NCBI RefSeq assembly: GCF_027942865.1
Contig: NC_134524.1
Location: 20,017,536-20,081,535, forward strand
Reading direction: 5' to 3'
DNA from: Odontesthes bonariensis
Lineage: Eukaryota > Chordata > Actinopteri > Atheriniformes > Atherinopsidae
DNA: 64,000 nucleotides
In this document: positions 1-10,961 of the stretch, piece after piece
Numbering within the stretch: position 1 is the stretch's first letter
How the letters are laid out: each line of letters begins with the position of its first letter
The notes under the pieces: generated by a model
What the model saw: only the letters and a program-made list of their open reading frames with translations
Databases searched by the model: none
Told to the model about the DNA's origin: nothing
Position numbers and translations under genes: made by a program

Positions 1-205
1 AATAGTGTCGTATGGTTACTTTTATTATACAAGCCATCAATTTTGATGGCTTGTTAGTGTAACCGTTAAGCATAATGGCATTAATGCTATATATAGCGTA
101 CACTTAGCCAGATATTTTTTATTTTGTTTTGTTTTTTTTAAAGTAGCTAACTAGCTAAAGCCTTAAGTAGCTGAAATTAAGTTGTCTCGTGTCTCTGTCT
201 GCAGC

Positions 206-246
<41 letters not shown>

Positions 247-1202
247 CGATAGCTACCTACATTAACTGCAACATCTTTCCAGGCAGCAGATGGACTAATT
301 GTTTTTCCTGTTGATCAAATTATGTTTTTTTAGGCCAAGAACTCCACTAAAACTTTTTGGAACAGGATTGCTTAATAAAGGTAAGAATGGATGGGTAGAT
401 TTTATTTATGGTTTTGCTCTTTTTATGTGTCTGGTAGTGATGCGCGGGCCGGCCCGAGCCCGACGGGACCCTCGGGCTAGCCCGCGGGCCGGGTGGGGTC
501 GGGCCATTATTTTCTTAGAATCCACGGGTTGCGGTCGGGTCGGGTCAGATCACAGACATCATAATTACACCGTTAAAATCACACCTACGCACATCCGAGA
601 CAGCAGAATGCCAATCGACAGCGTCTGCACTTGTGTACTTGCTCTCTCTCCCCCTGCGCACAGCACCAATGCTGAACACCGCAGAATGCAAGCAAACAGG
701 CAGCCTACTCACGTGAAGCTCTCTCTCTCTAAATTCATATGACATGCACAGAGCTTGGGTGTCTGATGTGGCAACGAAAAGTGGAATTACAACCATAATC
801 GTCAGATGGATGTGCTGCGGTCAAGACTTTAGAGTAGCAACTGTATTGATGCAAGGGAAATTAAGGGTGAATGCGCGCAGCTTTTGGCAGCCTATGACAT
901 TACGCACCCCCTTGCGCGGCCGCAGACAGTTCATTTGTGTTTAATAGGCCTACATAAATAAATAGTTATTCATTTAATTTTTTTTTTTAAGCGGGTCGGG
1001 TGGGGTCGGGTTAAAAATCATTGTGTAATCTTTCGGGTCGGGCGGGCTGGGTTGGCTGCGTGATGGGTCGGGTTGGGGCGGGCCGTAAAAATCATCGGCC
1101 CGCGCAACACTAGTGTCTGGTGTATTGTAGGTCATAACCATTTTCACAACAGCCATCTTTTCTCCCTCCCATTTAGAAAGACCAATACTACACATCACCT
1201 CT
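1..1202. repeat. Left terminal inverted repeat, interrupted
   Basis: This arm matches the reverse complement of 5174-5688 over about 516 bases once the hAT MITE at 435-1112 and its extra target copy are removed. It contains a (CA)19 tract at 207-244 and a GTAAGA splice-donor-like site near 381. The match ends just after position 1202. Confidence 0.9.
435..1112. mobile_element. Non-autonomous hAT MITE nested in left end
   Basis: A 678-bp insertion bounded by 16-bp inverted ends (TAGTGATGCGCGGGCC on the left, TAGTGTTGCGCGGGCC read from the right, one mismatch) and an exact 8-bp target duplication GTGTCTGG at 427-434 and 1113-1120. An 8-bp duplication is the hAT signature. The interior has runs of GGGTCGGG at both ends (about 515-550 and 990-1085), which could form G-quadruplexes, and no transposase. 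The uninterrupted copy of this site in the right arm at about 5260 proves the boundaries. Confidence 0.93.
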
Positions 1203-1227
1203 TGTGCATGTCTTCATGGCAAGGCAA

Positions 1228-1288
1228 AGATTGAGACTTGAACTCACATGTCCCAGCTGAGAGACGTGTGCTACCACTGCACCACTGA
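1228..1288 (-). pseudogene. tRNA-like relic or SINE head
   Basis: On the minus strand this stretch has a D-arm-like GTGCAGTGGTAGCAC, an anticodon-arm-like GUCUC/GGGAC stem around a seven-base loop with AGC in the middle, and a T-arm-like TGAGTTCAAGTCTCA. No convincing acceptor stem pairs, so it is probably a decayed tRNA or the head of a tRNA-derived SINE. It lies just inside the left arm of the IS3EU-like element, downstream of the transposase stop and on the same strand. Confidence 0.45.
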
Positions 1289-2690
1289 ATTGAAGAGCCC
1301 CTTACGTGTCAGGTTGATCTGTATCATCATGTGTACACAGCTGATCAGAGAGGGATTTTGTTTCGACCTACATATTGTTATGATTCTACTTACCGAAAAC
1401 AGATAATTAAAAATCTTTATATAAAACAAATGTTCAGTAAAACCAGCTGTTTGTGCTGTCACCTTACGTTTATTCCCCTGCTGTATAATTACATATTTAT
1501 ATGGGAATTTTATATGAAACAATTTTACATTTTATATGAAACATATTCTGTTACATCATTGCAAGTTTTCCTCAAAATCACCATTTCCTGAAGATTATGT
1601 TTTAATGCTCTAATTATCATTTAATCATAATTTATGAATGTTTTTCTCATATGGACAGCTAGCAGCAGCAGGATCAGCAGCTTTGAGAGCTCCACAACAC
1701 ACATTCCATACATTATCTTTCTGATTTTATAGCAAATAAAATATGGTTTGGGGAAACATCACAATGTGGAAATGAAAGACCAACACTAGTTATCATTTTA
1801 GGGTTTAAAGATCCTTGGACGTATTCATTGTTGATCAAAAATGACCACTTCCAAATACTGTGCTATTATGAACAACAAAAATAAAACTACTAGCAATAAC
1901 ATAAACAATTTTTAAAAACATGTTTTCCAACTGCTTCACATTTCAAAAATTCACGTATAAATCAATTTAACAGACATGCAATAACATTTCATATTTAAAA
2001 TGTATTTTCAAACTTATTATACAGGGTATATGCAGGAATGCAAAAGTTTATTTCAATACCTTTTATAAGACTTTTTATAGACCTCAAAATACTTTTAAGA
2101 CCTCATTCGGTCGGTGGAGGAAGTGGTGTAGGACTTCTTTAACAGGAACAGGAAGCCGGGGAGGCAGAAGAGGACATTGATGAACTTGTGGAGGTGATCT
2201 GTAAGGTGGTGTAGTGATCCATCATGCAGCCCCAGGCGTGTTAGGGCTGCAGTGGGTTATACTGTTGCTCTTTATGCTGTTGAAAGGGGGAGGGGTCTAG
2301 CAGAACAAATAGTTTTATATGTTATAGTAATCAGGTTTTAGATTATTATATATAGGTTAAATTTTGGACATTGACAGAAAATACTTAAATGCCTGTAGTG
2401 TAACGTTTCATGGTGTATGTGAGTAACCATGTGTTAGTTACCTTCATTCAAAGCTGAGTGGTGTCTGTCCATTTACGCATGGGCTGTGGGTTTCAACATA
2501 CAAAGGTTGGGTTGGTTTTTGGAACGCATTTAGAAAAATATGTTTAAAATTTATTTCTAGGAATTTGTAAAAAGTAAAGACATTTTCTTAGTGCCGCTTT
2601 TTAATCATAACATTGAAATGATTAGCTGTGTATTTGTATTGTTTCAAAACATGTTTGCTATAATCATTAAGCACTTAATAGTGTGGAGCG

Positions 2691-5032
2691 TCACTCACTC
2701 ATTACAAATTGAAGAGCACGCAGGTATATATCCTGACCAAAGGATAAGGAGTCAGAGTTAGGATTCACTTCATGTTGCAGCAGAGCAAGATTCTCTGCAG
2801 ACAGGGGGGATGGAATGTAAGGAACAACAATCCCATGGTCAGTGTCTTCAGATACCTCCTCCTGATGGTCTATGTGCTGCAGCTGCATGGCCCAACAAAC
2901 AAATTAATGATAATAGACAAAGTGCTTAAGGGAAAAACTGCCATGCCAATCAAGTATTACATGCCCACCTCTGCATAATTTGGCTCAGGCACAGGTGCTT
3001 GGAGCATTCCAATGTTCCACATCTGTTGAGATGTAAGGTTTGCCTCTGTGCGGATCGGGTGGTTGTCCCAACTGTCTGTGAAATGCTGTAGATCTGACCG
3101 CAGACGAGGTACGAACACATATTGCACACAGAAGAGGTGGATCGCATTAGACAGATCAATGAAGCCCTCTTCTTCCAAGCTGTGTAGTGCGTTGTAGTAC
3201 TTTGATGTTACAGAATTCCAAACATCTCTCCATAAGCGTTCCACCCTGAAAAAAGGCAGACAGACAATGGTTAGAATAAGAAACACTGGTGCTGTCTGTT
3301 CATAAGTAAATGGCATTTATGGCTTTTCAGTGGTGCAGCCACTTTAATGCCGGTGTGTGTGTGTCCGCCAGTTCACACCAGGAAATTTCAATCAGGAATG
3401 GAGAGTATAGGAGAGAGCAAGCTGAAATCTGTGCCAAGGTTTGTGACCACTGTTCAATGTAAAAGATGACTGCCAACTATAACCAGCACACCATGGAGCT
3501 TGTTGAAAGCAGCCATCTTGACAGAAGAGGGTAAACCAACATCCGGTCAGACTGACACATGATTGACACAAATTGATAATGTAATTAATGCTTCCTGTTA
3601 GTCACATTAATACAATACAAGTTTACCTTCAGTTCTCTCAAAGGAGCTGCTATAAAAAATGGTCTATTGTTGCTAAGCAGCAGAGCACTGCTTACTCCTC
3701 CACTCTGAGAAGGATTATCAAAAAAGCAGATGTCAAGTGTAGATGCGACAAGTTCATTTAATTACCTCTGGTTATGGACACTTTTGCCTGCAATAAAGCT
3801 TCCACGGCCTGTTCCTCGGACAGTAAACATGCACCTGGCTATGTCGACATTTTCCACCCCTTGATCAGCTCTCACTCTGAAAGAAAAGCAAATGCTTTTC
3901 CCCCCCATATATGACATAACTTCATAATGTACAGCAGCACGTCGTTCTTTTATTTCTCCTGCAATTTGAATATATACCTTGAGGGCCATCCATTTCTCTG
4001 AACACCCTCCATGAAGAAGCCAAAAGCAGTTGCTGCTTTGTTGTTAGCTGCTGCGTCATAATACAAAATCTATGAAAGAGGTAGACGCATACCATGTATG
4101 TTTTGGAGTTGTTCATAAGGGTAAATATGTTGTGAATGAATAGAAAATAAAATATCTACCTTCCTGGAAAATCCATCTATCCCTCCAAAGATGACGATGT
4201 TATACCTTTAAAAAATGCATTTGAAAAAATATATAATTCATTTATGTATTACATGTATGTAGAACTCCCACATCATACAACACAGTAAATTGGTCAACAA
4301 GCAACGTCATACAAACGTAAAATAAGTTCTGCCAGACAAGACATTAATTTACCTTATCAGTTTATGATTTGTATCAACATGGACGAGAGACAGGGGAGCA
4401 GGGACAGAGTAGCTTCGTCGAGCAATGCAACGAAGCTGGATCATCCTGGCAATGATACCTGCACCATCTACACGCTGCAAAGACAGCCTCACTCTTTTCC
4501 ATTGAAGACGAAGGCCCATTGCTTGGAGACTTCCTTTGACCATTCTGTAGCCTGCATGCGGCATCCTTGCCTTAATAGCCCTGACTTTCTGGTCTAATTC
4601 TTCATCAGAAATTACAGAATAGCATGCCCTCACTGACATGTTGTGGTCCTTCATTCTTCTGTAAAGGGTTGACCGTGAAATGCCATGCATTTCTACTAAA
4701 TGAACTAGAGGTAAAGAGGTATCCAGCAACGTCTGTAGTGTGTCACGACTCATTTGTAGTTCTGGCCGTCCTACATTCCCACTCCAACAAGTGGTGGCTA
4801 CATCATTAAATAGTGGAGGAACAGGATTCTGTGACAGATGTGAACTGAGCACTACAGTCAACTGTTGCAGACCATCAGCCAGCTCTGCGGGAATATCCAT
4901 GTATTGTGTGCCAGCTTGAATAAACTGCAACTCTTGAGTGCACACAAACAGGAGGTACTCAAAATCAATGGGTACTCTATTGATGACAGAAACCAACCTA
5001 TCCCTTAACCTCAGTAAGAGCTGTTGTGCCAT
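2691..5032 (-). CDS. IS3EU-like DDE transposase, six exons
   Basis: Predicted exons, in order: 5032-4353, 4205-4160, 4069-3978, 3876-3766, 3245-2969, 2882-2691. All have GT-AG borders and compatible phases and give 465 residues with no internal stop. An N-terminal helical region precedes a helix-turn-helix-like stretch ([15 protein letters not shown], about residue 120) and an IS3-type segment (GYRMVKGSL). An rve/integrase fold follows, with Asp in HVDTNHKL, Asp in RADQGVEN and Glu in VERLWRDVW; 34 residues separate the last two, close to the classic spacing. A splice acceptor sits just upstream of the ATG, so a noncoding first exon is likely, possibly in the right terminal repeat. It should cut and join the element's own ends. 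All three acidic residues are present, so it may be active. A domesticated role cannot be excluded, but the matched terminal repeats argue for a mobile element. Confidence 0.82.
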
Positions 5033-5173
5033 CGGATGCCTGCAAATTAAAATTTAGCATTATAAGAGGAGCAATTTTGAAATTCATGTATAAGTGTACT
5101 TGTATGAGATAGTCAGTGCATTACCTGCAATAGATAATGGGGAGCACAACCCCAAAATGGAGAATCAGCAGCA

Positions 5174-5442
5174 GAGGTGATGTGTAGTATTGGTCTTTCT
5201 AAATGGGAGGGAGAAAAGATGGCTGTTGTGAAAATGGTTATGACCTACAATACACCAGACACATAAAAAGAGCAAAACCATAAATAAAATCTACCCATCC
5301 ATTCTTACCTTTATTAAGCAATCCTGTTCCAAAAAGTTTTAGTGGAGTTCTTGGCCTAAAAAAACATAATTTGATCAACAGGAAAAACAATTAGTCCATC
5401 TGCTGCCTGGAAAGATGTTGCAGTTAATGTAGGTAGCTATCG

Positions 5443-5483
<41 letters not shown>

Positions 5484-5688
5484 GCTGCAGACAGAGACAC
5501 GAGACAACTTAATTTCAGCTACTTAAGGCTTTAGCTAGTTAGCTACTTTAAAAAAAACAAAACAAAATAAAAAATATCTGGCTAAGTGTACGCTATATAT
5601 AGCATTAATGCCATTATGCTTAACGGTTACACTAACAAGCCATCAAAATTGATGGCTTGTATAATAAAAGTAACCATACGACACTATT
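5174..5688. repeat. Right terminal inverted repeat, uninterrupted
   Basis: This is the inverted copy of the left arm and carries the pre-insertion form of the hAT target (GTGTCTGG once, on the minus strand near 5260). It has a (GT)19 tract at 5445-5482, exactly as long as the (CA)19 on the left. On the minus strand it holds a GTAAGA donor near 5308, so this arm may supply the promoter and a noncoding first exon for the transposase, whose acceptor lies at about 5040. Confidence 0.9.
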
Positions 5689-6846
5689 GAGCAGTTATAA
5701 TTGAGAGTGCAGCAATACCTGTATCGATATCAATACTGCTTATCAATACTTCAAATAATTTGATGCAAAAAATAAAGTATCACATAAAGAAATTAATGTG
5801 TCATGCCTACAGAGCACAGCACCTAGAGACACCAAAACTTAGGCCAAGCCAGGACCAGAGTCCTCCATTATCAATCAGCATTGCAATAAAATAGAAAAAT
5901 ACAACTTCAGACAACTTTCACTCACACACCTTCTAATAAAGCATCTTACATAAACATGTCAATAAATCAACACTGAATAAGGCAAGACTTGTAATGGGTT
6001 GACAGGACAATACTATATGATATTAGAAATCTAAATAAATGAATACTAATTAAACAAACCATCTTGTCTTCTTTTCCAAGGATTTTCATTAAACTAAGAG
6101 CTTTTGTGTCTCAACTGAATGCCAAATTTACCAGAAGGATCATTATTGGCACAATACTTTAAGCTAGTAACTACTTGTACACTATGTCAGACAATAAGCA
6201 TCACTTCATTGAACTGCCAGTTTTCCATGTGGAGTTGTGCGGGACATTAGGCTACTTATAAATAATGCCTGACATAGCTAGTTTGCACACCGAGCAACGG
6301 AATATATATTCATGTTACCGGTGGTATGCAACATTATTTTCCGTACGGGACGGCATATGTAAGCCCCGCTCTCAAAATAACAGCATCTGCCTCTGTGTCT
6401 GCGAGCATTTGACTGTGATGGTGGGGAGACCACTACCCGTGAGCGAGAGAGAGAGCGGGACGGTCAAATAGCTGTAATCCTGTGGGCTGTGTGAGAAGAT
6501 AGACTCAGGCTCTGCATGACCTGTTGCTGCTAAACAGGCAGCGCTGTGGGCAACAGTTGGCCTGTGGACTGTTGTTTGACCACTAATGACGTTACGTATT
6601 ATAACACAATATAGCACTAGCACATAGCAAGCCTCTGTAACGTTACTTAAGTGAAATAAACAATTCAATTAGCCGTTAGCGCACCCTGCTAGCCTGCCTG
6701 ACAATATGAGGCGTCAGATATCTAACACAATCACACAAATTAGTCAACGTGAGCTAAGTTAGCAAGCTGTATGTTTAATCGAAATATCAAACAGAGTAGG
6801 CTAATAACGTGACACCAATCATTTTAATACGGTTTTATCTACTTAC
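5689..6846. other. Intergenic, no feature recognised
   Basis: AT-rich single-copy-looking DNA follows the right end of the IS3EU-like element. I see no convincing exon. The stretch from about 6250 to 6560 is richer in CpG than its surroundings and lies downstream, in the minus-strand sense, of the candidate first exon at 6847-6904. Confidence 0.5.
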
Positions 6847-6904
6847 CAACAACTCCACCACTGCCTGACCACTGCTTCCTGGCTCGCTGGCGAGTGGCGA
6901 CCAT
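6847..6904 (-). CDS. Possible first coding exon of an off-window gene
   Basis: On the minus strand an ATG at 6904 opens a short frame (MVATRQRARKQWSGSGGVV) that runs straight into a consensus donor GTAAGT at 6846. A CCAAT box lies upstream at about 6963. The rest of the gene would have to continue leftwards, past the IS3EU-like insertion and out of the window. I do not recognise the peptide. The evidence is only a start codon, a basic N-terminus and a strong donor; it could be chance. Confidence 0.3.
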
Positions 6905-6999
6905 GACTTGCTTGTCAGAAAGACGTCGTTGGTGTAGACACTTGTCACTCAAACATGTCTGACCAATGGGGAAGCACCCGCCCACTGCGGTACGTTTGT

Positions 7000-7700
7000 G
7001 TCAAAATGATTAAAAAAAAAAACGACTTCAAAACTTTTTTCACTTCATTCAAAGAAAAAAGAAAGTTCAATCAAAAAAAAAAACACTTCAAATGATTTTT
7101 TTTTTTTGCATTTAAACAGTTTTTTCTTTGATTGAAAATATTTTTTTTTGATTGAAAATGTTTTTTTTTTGATTGAAGCAACTTTTTTGGGATTGAATAA
7201 TTAAGACACAAATGTCCTACCCATAACATGGTCCAAACACAAAAAAGATTACTTCAATCAAAGAAAACATTTTCAATCAAAAAAAAAGTGTTCAAGTGCA
7301 ATTTTTCGAGTCTCAAATATTTTTTTGCATTCAAAAACATTTTTTCTATGATTGAAAAGGTTTATTTTTTGATTGAAGTGATTTTTTTATTGAAAATATT
7401 TTTTGTTTGTTTGAAGCAACTTCTTTTTTGATTGAATTATAAAGACACAAATGTCCTACCCATAATATGGCCCAAACACAAAACAACAATACTTCAATCA
7501 AAAAAGTTGCTTCAAACAAAAAACCTTCACTTCTATCAAAAAAAACATTTTCAAGCAAAAAAAAATAGTGTTCAAATGCATTTTTTTGAGTCTCAAATAT
7601 ATTTTTGCATTCAAACACTTTTTTTCTTTGATTGAAACGGGTTTTTTTTATTGAAAATATATTTTTTGATTGAAGCAACCTTTTTTTTGATTGAATAATA
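7000..7700. repeat. AT-rich tandem repeat with internal inverted motifs
   Basis: About three units of roughly 240-260 bp. The landmark ACACAAATGTCCTACCCATA recurs near 7205 and 7444, and a diverged third copy starts near 7705. Within each unit TTTTTTGATTGAA and its complement TTCAATCAAAAAA alternate, so either strand can fold into many small hairpins. The apparent lysine/phenylalanine-rich reading frames here are by-products of the base composition. Confidence 0.7.
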
Positions 7701-7714
7701 AAGAAACAAATCTA

Positions 7715-8092
7715 CCTCCATAGTTTCAGCCCCTCCCCTCAGGCAGGCAACTGAGGAGCATACAGAGCCAGACCACCAGGCTCAGAAACAGTTTCTTCCC
7801 TGAAGCTGTCAGACTGCTGAACTCGAGCCTTACTCAGTAGACTCCCACCCCTCTCTCATGTCATCCTGTCTCTCAATATTTCATTCATTCTCATAGGTGC
7901 AATCTCCTGCTCTCACGCGTGTACTAAACTGTTTATATTTTTGCTCTTGCTGTTTATTTCTTTTTTTTTCCTCTTGTGTTATACACTTGTTTATTAGGCT
8001 TCTTAACCCAGGACCTGAGTCCTAATTTCATACCATAAACATGTACATGTGAGGCGGTATGACAATAAACCTTCCTTGAATCCTTGAATATT
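7715..8092 (+). mobile_element. 3' end of a CR1/Rex1-like LINE
   Basis: The stretch from CATACAGAGCCAGACCACCA (7759) through the region around GCTGTCAGACTGCTGAACTC (7805) resembles the end of the reverse-transcriptase frame and 3' UTR common in fish CR1/Rex1-type LINEs. It finishes in ATGACAATAAA followed by CCTTGAATCCTTGAAT at about 8060-8090, the short tail repeat these elements use. It is 5'-truncated and ends inside a decayed Ig exon. The family name is from memory. Confidence 0.6.
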
Positions 8093-8095
8093 TTT

Positions 8096-8555
8096 AAAGA
8101 GATGGAATCACTGCACTTTGTAACACGTGAGCTCAACCGACGACCACAGCATCGGTATTTACCACTGTGATGTATATTAAGATCGTTTACCGAGTAGCGT
8201 CGATTTGAACGGTAGCTAATAAATTCTCGACCATTCTTGTTGTTCTCCATCCCTCATGTCACATTATGAAGGTAACAGACTCCCTGTTTAAAAAAAAAAA
8301 AAGCCGACCCATTTGGCCCAGTAGTCAGAACAGCATCGAGGGCACAACACAGACAAATGAGATAACACACTTTTATTCTACCACACAGTGTCTGGGATAT
8401 GTAAAGTAGTTTATAAACAGCGAACATATAGCAGAAGACTAAATAAAAGACAGAATAATTTGTTTAAAGGAAGATTCCACCATCTTCCTCATGCAGGAGG
8501 AATACATAGATAAAATCACCTTGAGCATCTCCACAGCAGAAGAGTGTAATCAACA
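8096..8555 (-). pseudogene. Fc-receptor-like gene relic (signal exon 2 and Ig1)
   Basis: This is a dead copy of the 5' part of the Fc-receptor-like gene at 18227-22214. A 36-base second signal exon is still recognisable at 8555-8520, the same length as the functional exon 21746-21711. The Ig1 exon follows at about 8336-8096; YSVNDLNIHHSGKYRCCGRR aligns with the YSVQAHDSGEYQCC region of the live gene. The AG acceptor before the Ig exon has become CG, the frame shifts around the first cysteine strand, and a LINE tail abuts the 3' side, so the later exons are missing. Intron sequence is also shared, so the duplication was at DNA level, not through mRNA. Confidence 0.8.
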
Positions 8556-10224
8556 CTAAATTACGCGGAAAAAAAGTTCATAAATGAAGTCAGAGGAAAT
8601 ATCAGACAATATCAGACTCTTTACTTAGACATATACTTTAACGTGGCAAAATCTCAGCATGTACAAAAGGCTGACTCTGTGTGATTAGTCCATCTCTACT
8701 TCCTTTGTGGTCAGTTGTAGGTTGTTCTACTATATTAACTTTATTAACACATAAGGAAATTACGAAACATCCTTTTTATCCTTGGAATCACTGTGAAGGC
8801 CTTTCCAGGCAACTCAGTCATCAGGCAGTCACAACCACCAACTTCCCTTTTATGGAATATACGGTATGAGAAGGGGACTGAATGTTACTCAGAGCATACA
8901 GTGGCAATCAAAACAACAATAAGCATAGATAAATTACATTATGTTACATCAAGTGTTTTATTCCAATTATATACCAAATAGAGGAAAAGATTAATATCCA
9001 TCACATAATCTTTTAGAGTCCACATTTGTCACTTTGTTACCTTTTTGTTACCAGATCTATTTTGTAAATTTGTTTTTATGTCCAAATTCTCTGCCTGTCC
9101 TTTTGATCCCATATACAAAGCTTAAAAGCAATCATCGGTAAAATAAAAAACTACCAAAACACGAGAGAGAGAAACCTTTCAAACCTTTTGTACTATTTAT
9201 GTTTCTTTTCAAAGCAAATGCAGTGACATTTTTTTTTAATGGCAAATGTGTGATTGGCAGATTGCGGTGAATGGGCCGGAAGCGGCCTTCACCCTCTCAC
9301 CCCCCCAGACTTCTGGTGCCACATTTTGGACGGAATACCCAGATAAGTGTATGTTTATTTGTCTTCTTGCTGAAGCAGCATGTACACGGTAAATTTTGAG
9401 AGAAAGACTCCAGCAAACAATTTGCAACTCCTGTTACAAAATCCAGGTTAGGTTCCAGGTTACAGCCCATCCTCATAGACTCAGTCATTTCTTTTTGCAG
9501 GGATAGTGGAAAGTGTAGAGCAAAGTGAACATGTCAAAATTCAACATTCCTAAACTTTGAGTCAGCTGCATTAACTAAAGCCAGGCTGTAACCTGGAACT
9601 TGTGCCTTTCGTGACTTAATTTACATCCTTGAACCAGTATTGATACTGAACTGTAGGGAGTGACAGAGAAAGGGTGTTTAACCCGGCTGTTTTTCATAGG
9701 AAGATCTCAGGCTTCCTCTTTTTCGGCACGCAATTTGTGCAAAGAGAGGAACAAACAACTCCAAACAACGAGGACTCATTTATGCCAGGACTGAACATGT
9801 TTGCATGAATGATGGCGACCTGAAATCTTGATATTTCCATATTGAAATTCAAACTTTACTGTGATCAGAATATATATGAACAGCACGGGCTTGATGGGGA
9901 GAGACAACAGAGAGCGAGCTGAAAAGCAAACCTGAGGACAGCAAGTAAGTTCAAATGGCATTATTCATAATGAATTCTGTGTTTATAACTCAATGTTAGT
10001 GTTAGTTTTTCTAACTATTCGCTGTCTTGTGTAGTACATCTAATACATAACAAACAACCAGGTCAGGATCGTATGCATATCAATATTTTTCGGGACCCCA
10101 CACAGTCATGAGGGAGTGTGTGATGTTTTGATTACAATGAAATTGTTACTTTTTTTTTTATTTTTCAAATTCTGTCGAGGCCATGAATTTGAACAAATAA
10201 TCGTGGAAGTCAATGTAGAAGGTA
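8556..10224. other. Intergenic, nothing recognised
   Basis: I see no exon with plausible splice sites and no complete mobile element between the Fc-receptor relic and the MITE at 10225. The part nearest 8556 may be decayed promoter or first intron of the relic. Confidence 0.5.
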
Positions 10225-10436
10225 CGGAAGAGTATTAGGGCCAGGCATAAGAAAAAATATTTATATTTTGCCTGTCGAGAATAAAGTCGACATGTCGAAA
10301 ATAAAGTAATTAGATGATGGACCAGAGGAGTTGACTTTATTCTCGAAAATTTGACTTTATTCTCGACATTCCGACTTTATTCTCGACAGGCAAAATATTA
10401 CTATTTTTTCTTATGCCTGGCCCTAATACTCTTCCG
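10225..10436. mobile_element. 212-bp MITE with TA target duplication
   Basis: Long inverted ends start with CGGAAGAGTATTAGGGCCAG and are flanked by TA on both sides (10223-10224, 10437-10438). This fits a Tc1/mariner-type non-autonomous element. The interior holds several copies of TTTATTCTCGA and its complement, so the element is nearly palindromic. No coding capacity. Confidence 0.85.
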
Positions 10437-10961
10437 TAAGAAGGAAAAGGACGCATACAGTGACCGAATTAGTCAATCGATCATTAAATTTTTAACTGAT
10501 TGAAATTGTATTTCAAAGTTTAACTGAAATAAAATAGAATCGAAATACTTGTAATTACATCATTTTACTACTATTTGCTCTAACATTTTTTTAAAGCCTC
10601 TCAACAGAAAATAATTTCAGTAGAAAAAAAAGGCACCTGCCTCAAGAGATGAACAAGTATTCTGTTATACAGTATGTCTTTGTAACTAGGTGCCTAATTT
10701 CCTCCCCTTTCTTTAGTTGTGCCTATGCTAAATGCCAAAGATAACACTGTTTGACAAATACGAAATACTACTTTTGCAAGGTCCCCGTCTTCCTCATTAG
10801 ACTACTGCACAACCTTTGAGCACCAGCACCGGCGTTACAGTTTTTGCAATGTGTTTACTCTGACTTTGAACCGCCTTTTAAAAATGATGAAATGAAAAAT
10901 GCTTTTTGGTCCCAGCACACTAAAATACAGTCCTCACTCTGTATCATTCTGCAGAGCAACA

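Larger units (their letters stand above)
1..5688 (-). mobile_element. IS3EU-like DNA transposon with intact transposase
   Basis: The first and last ~516 bases of this interval are inverted copies of each other, and a multi-exon DDE transposase on the minus strand (2691-5032) lies between them. The family name IS3EU (eukaryotic relatives of bacterial IS3) is assigned from memory of the transposase type, not from a search. The window begins at or just inside the left end, so the target duplication cannot be read. Each end has a near-terminal palindrome (29-54 and 5635-5660) around AAGCCATC/GATGGCTT. Apart from a nested 678-bp hAT MITE in the left end, the two ends look identical. This points to recent mobilisation. 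Confidence 0.8.

Noticed and set aside
299-742. 147-codon frame crossing the left terminal repeat
   Set aside because: It spans the border between the IS3EU-like arm and the younger hAT MITE, so it cannot be an old gene.
7228-7678. Several lysine/phenylalanine-rich frames on both strands
   Set aside because: They arise from the tandem TTTGATTGAA/TTCAATCAAA composition and have no domain or splice support.
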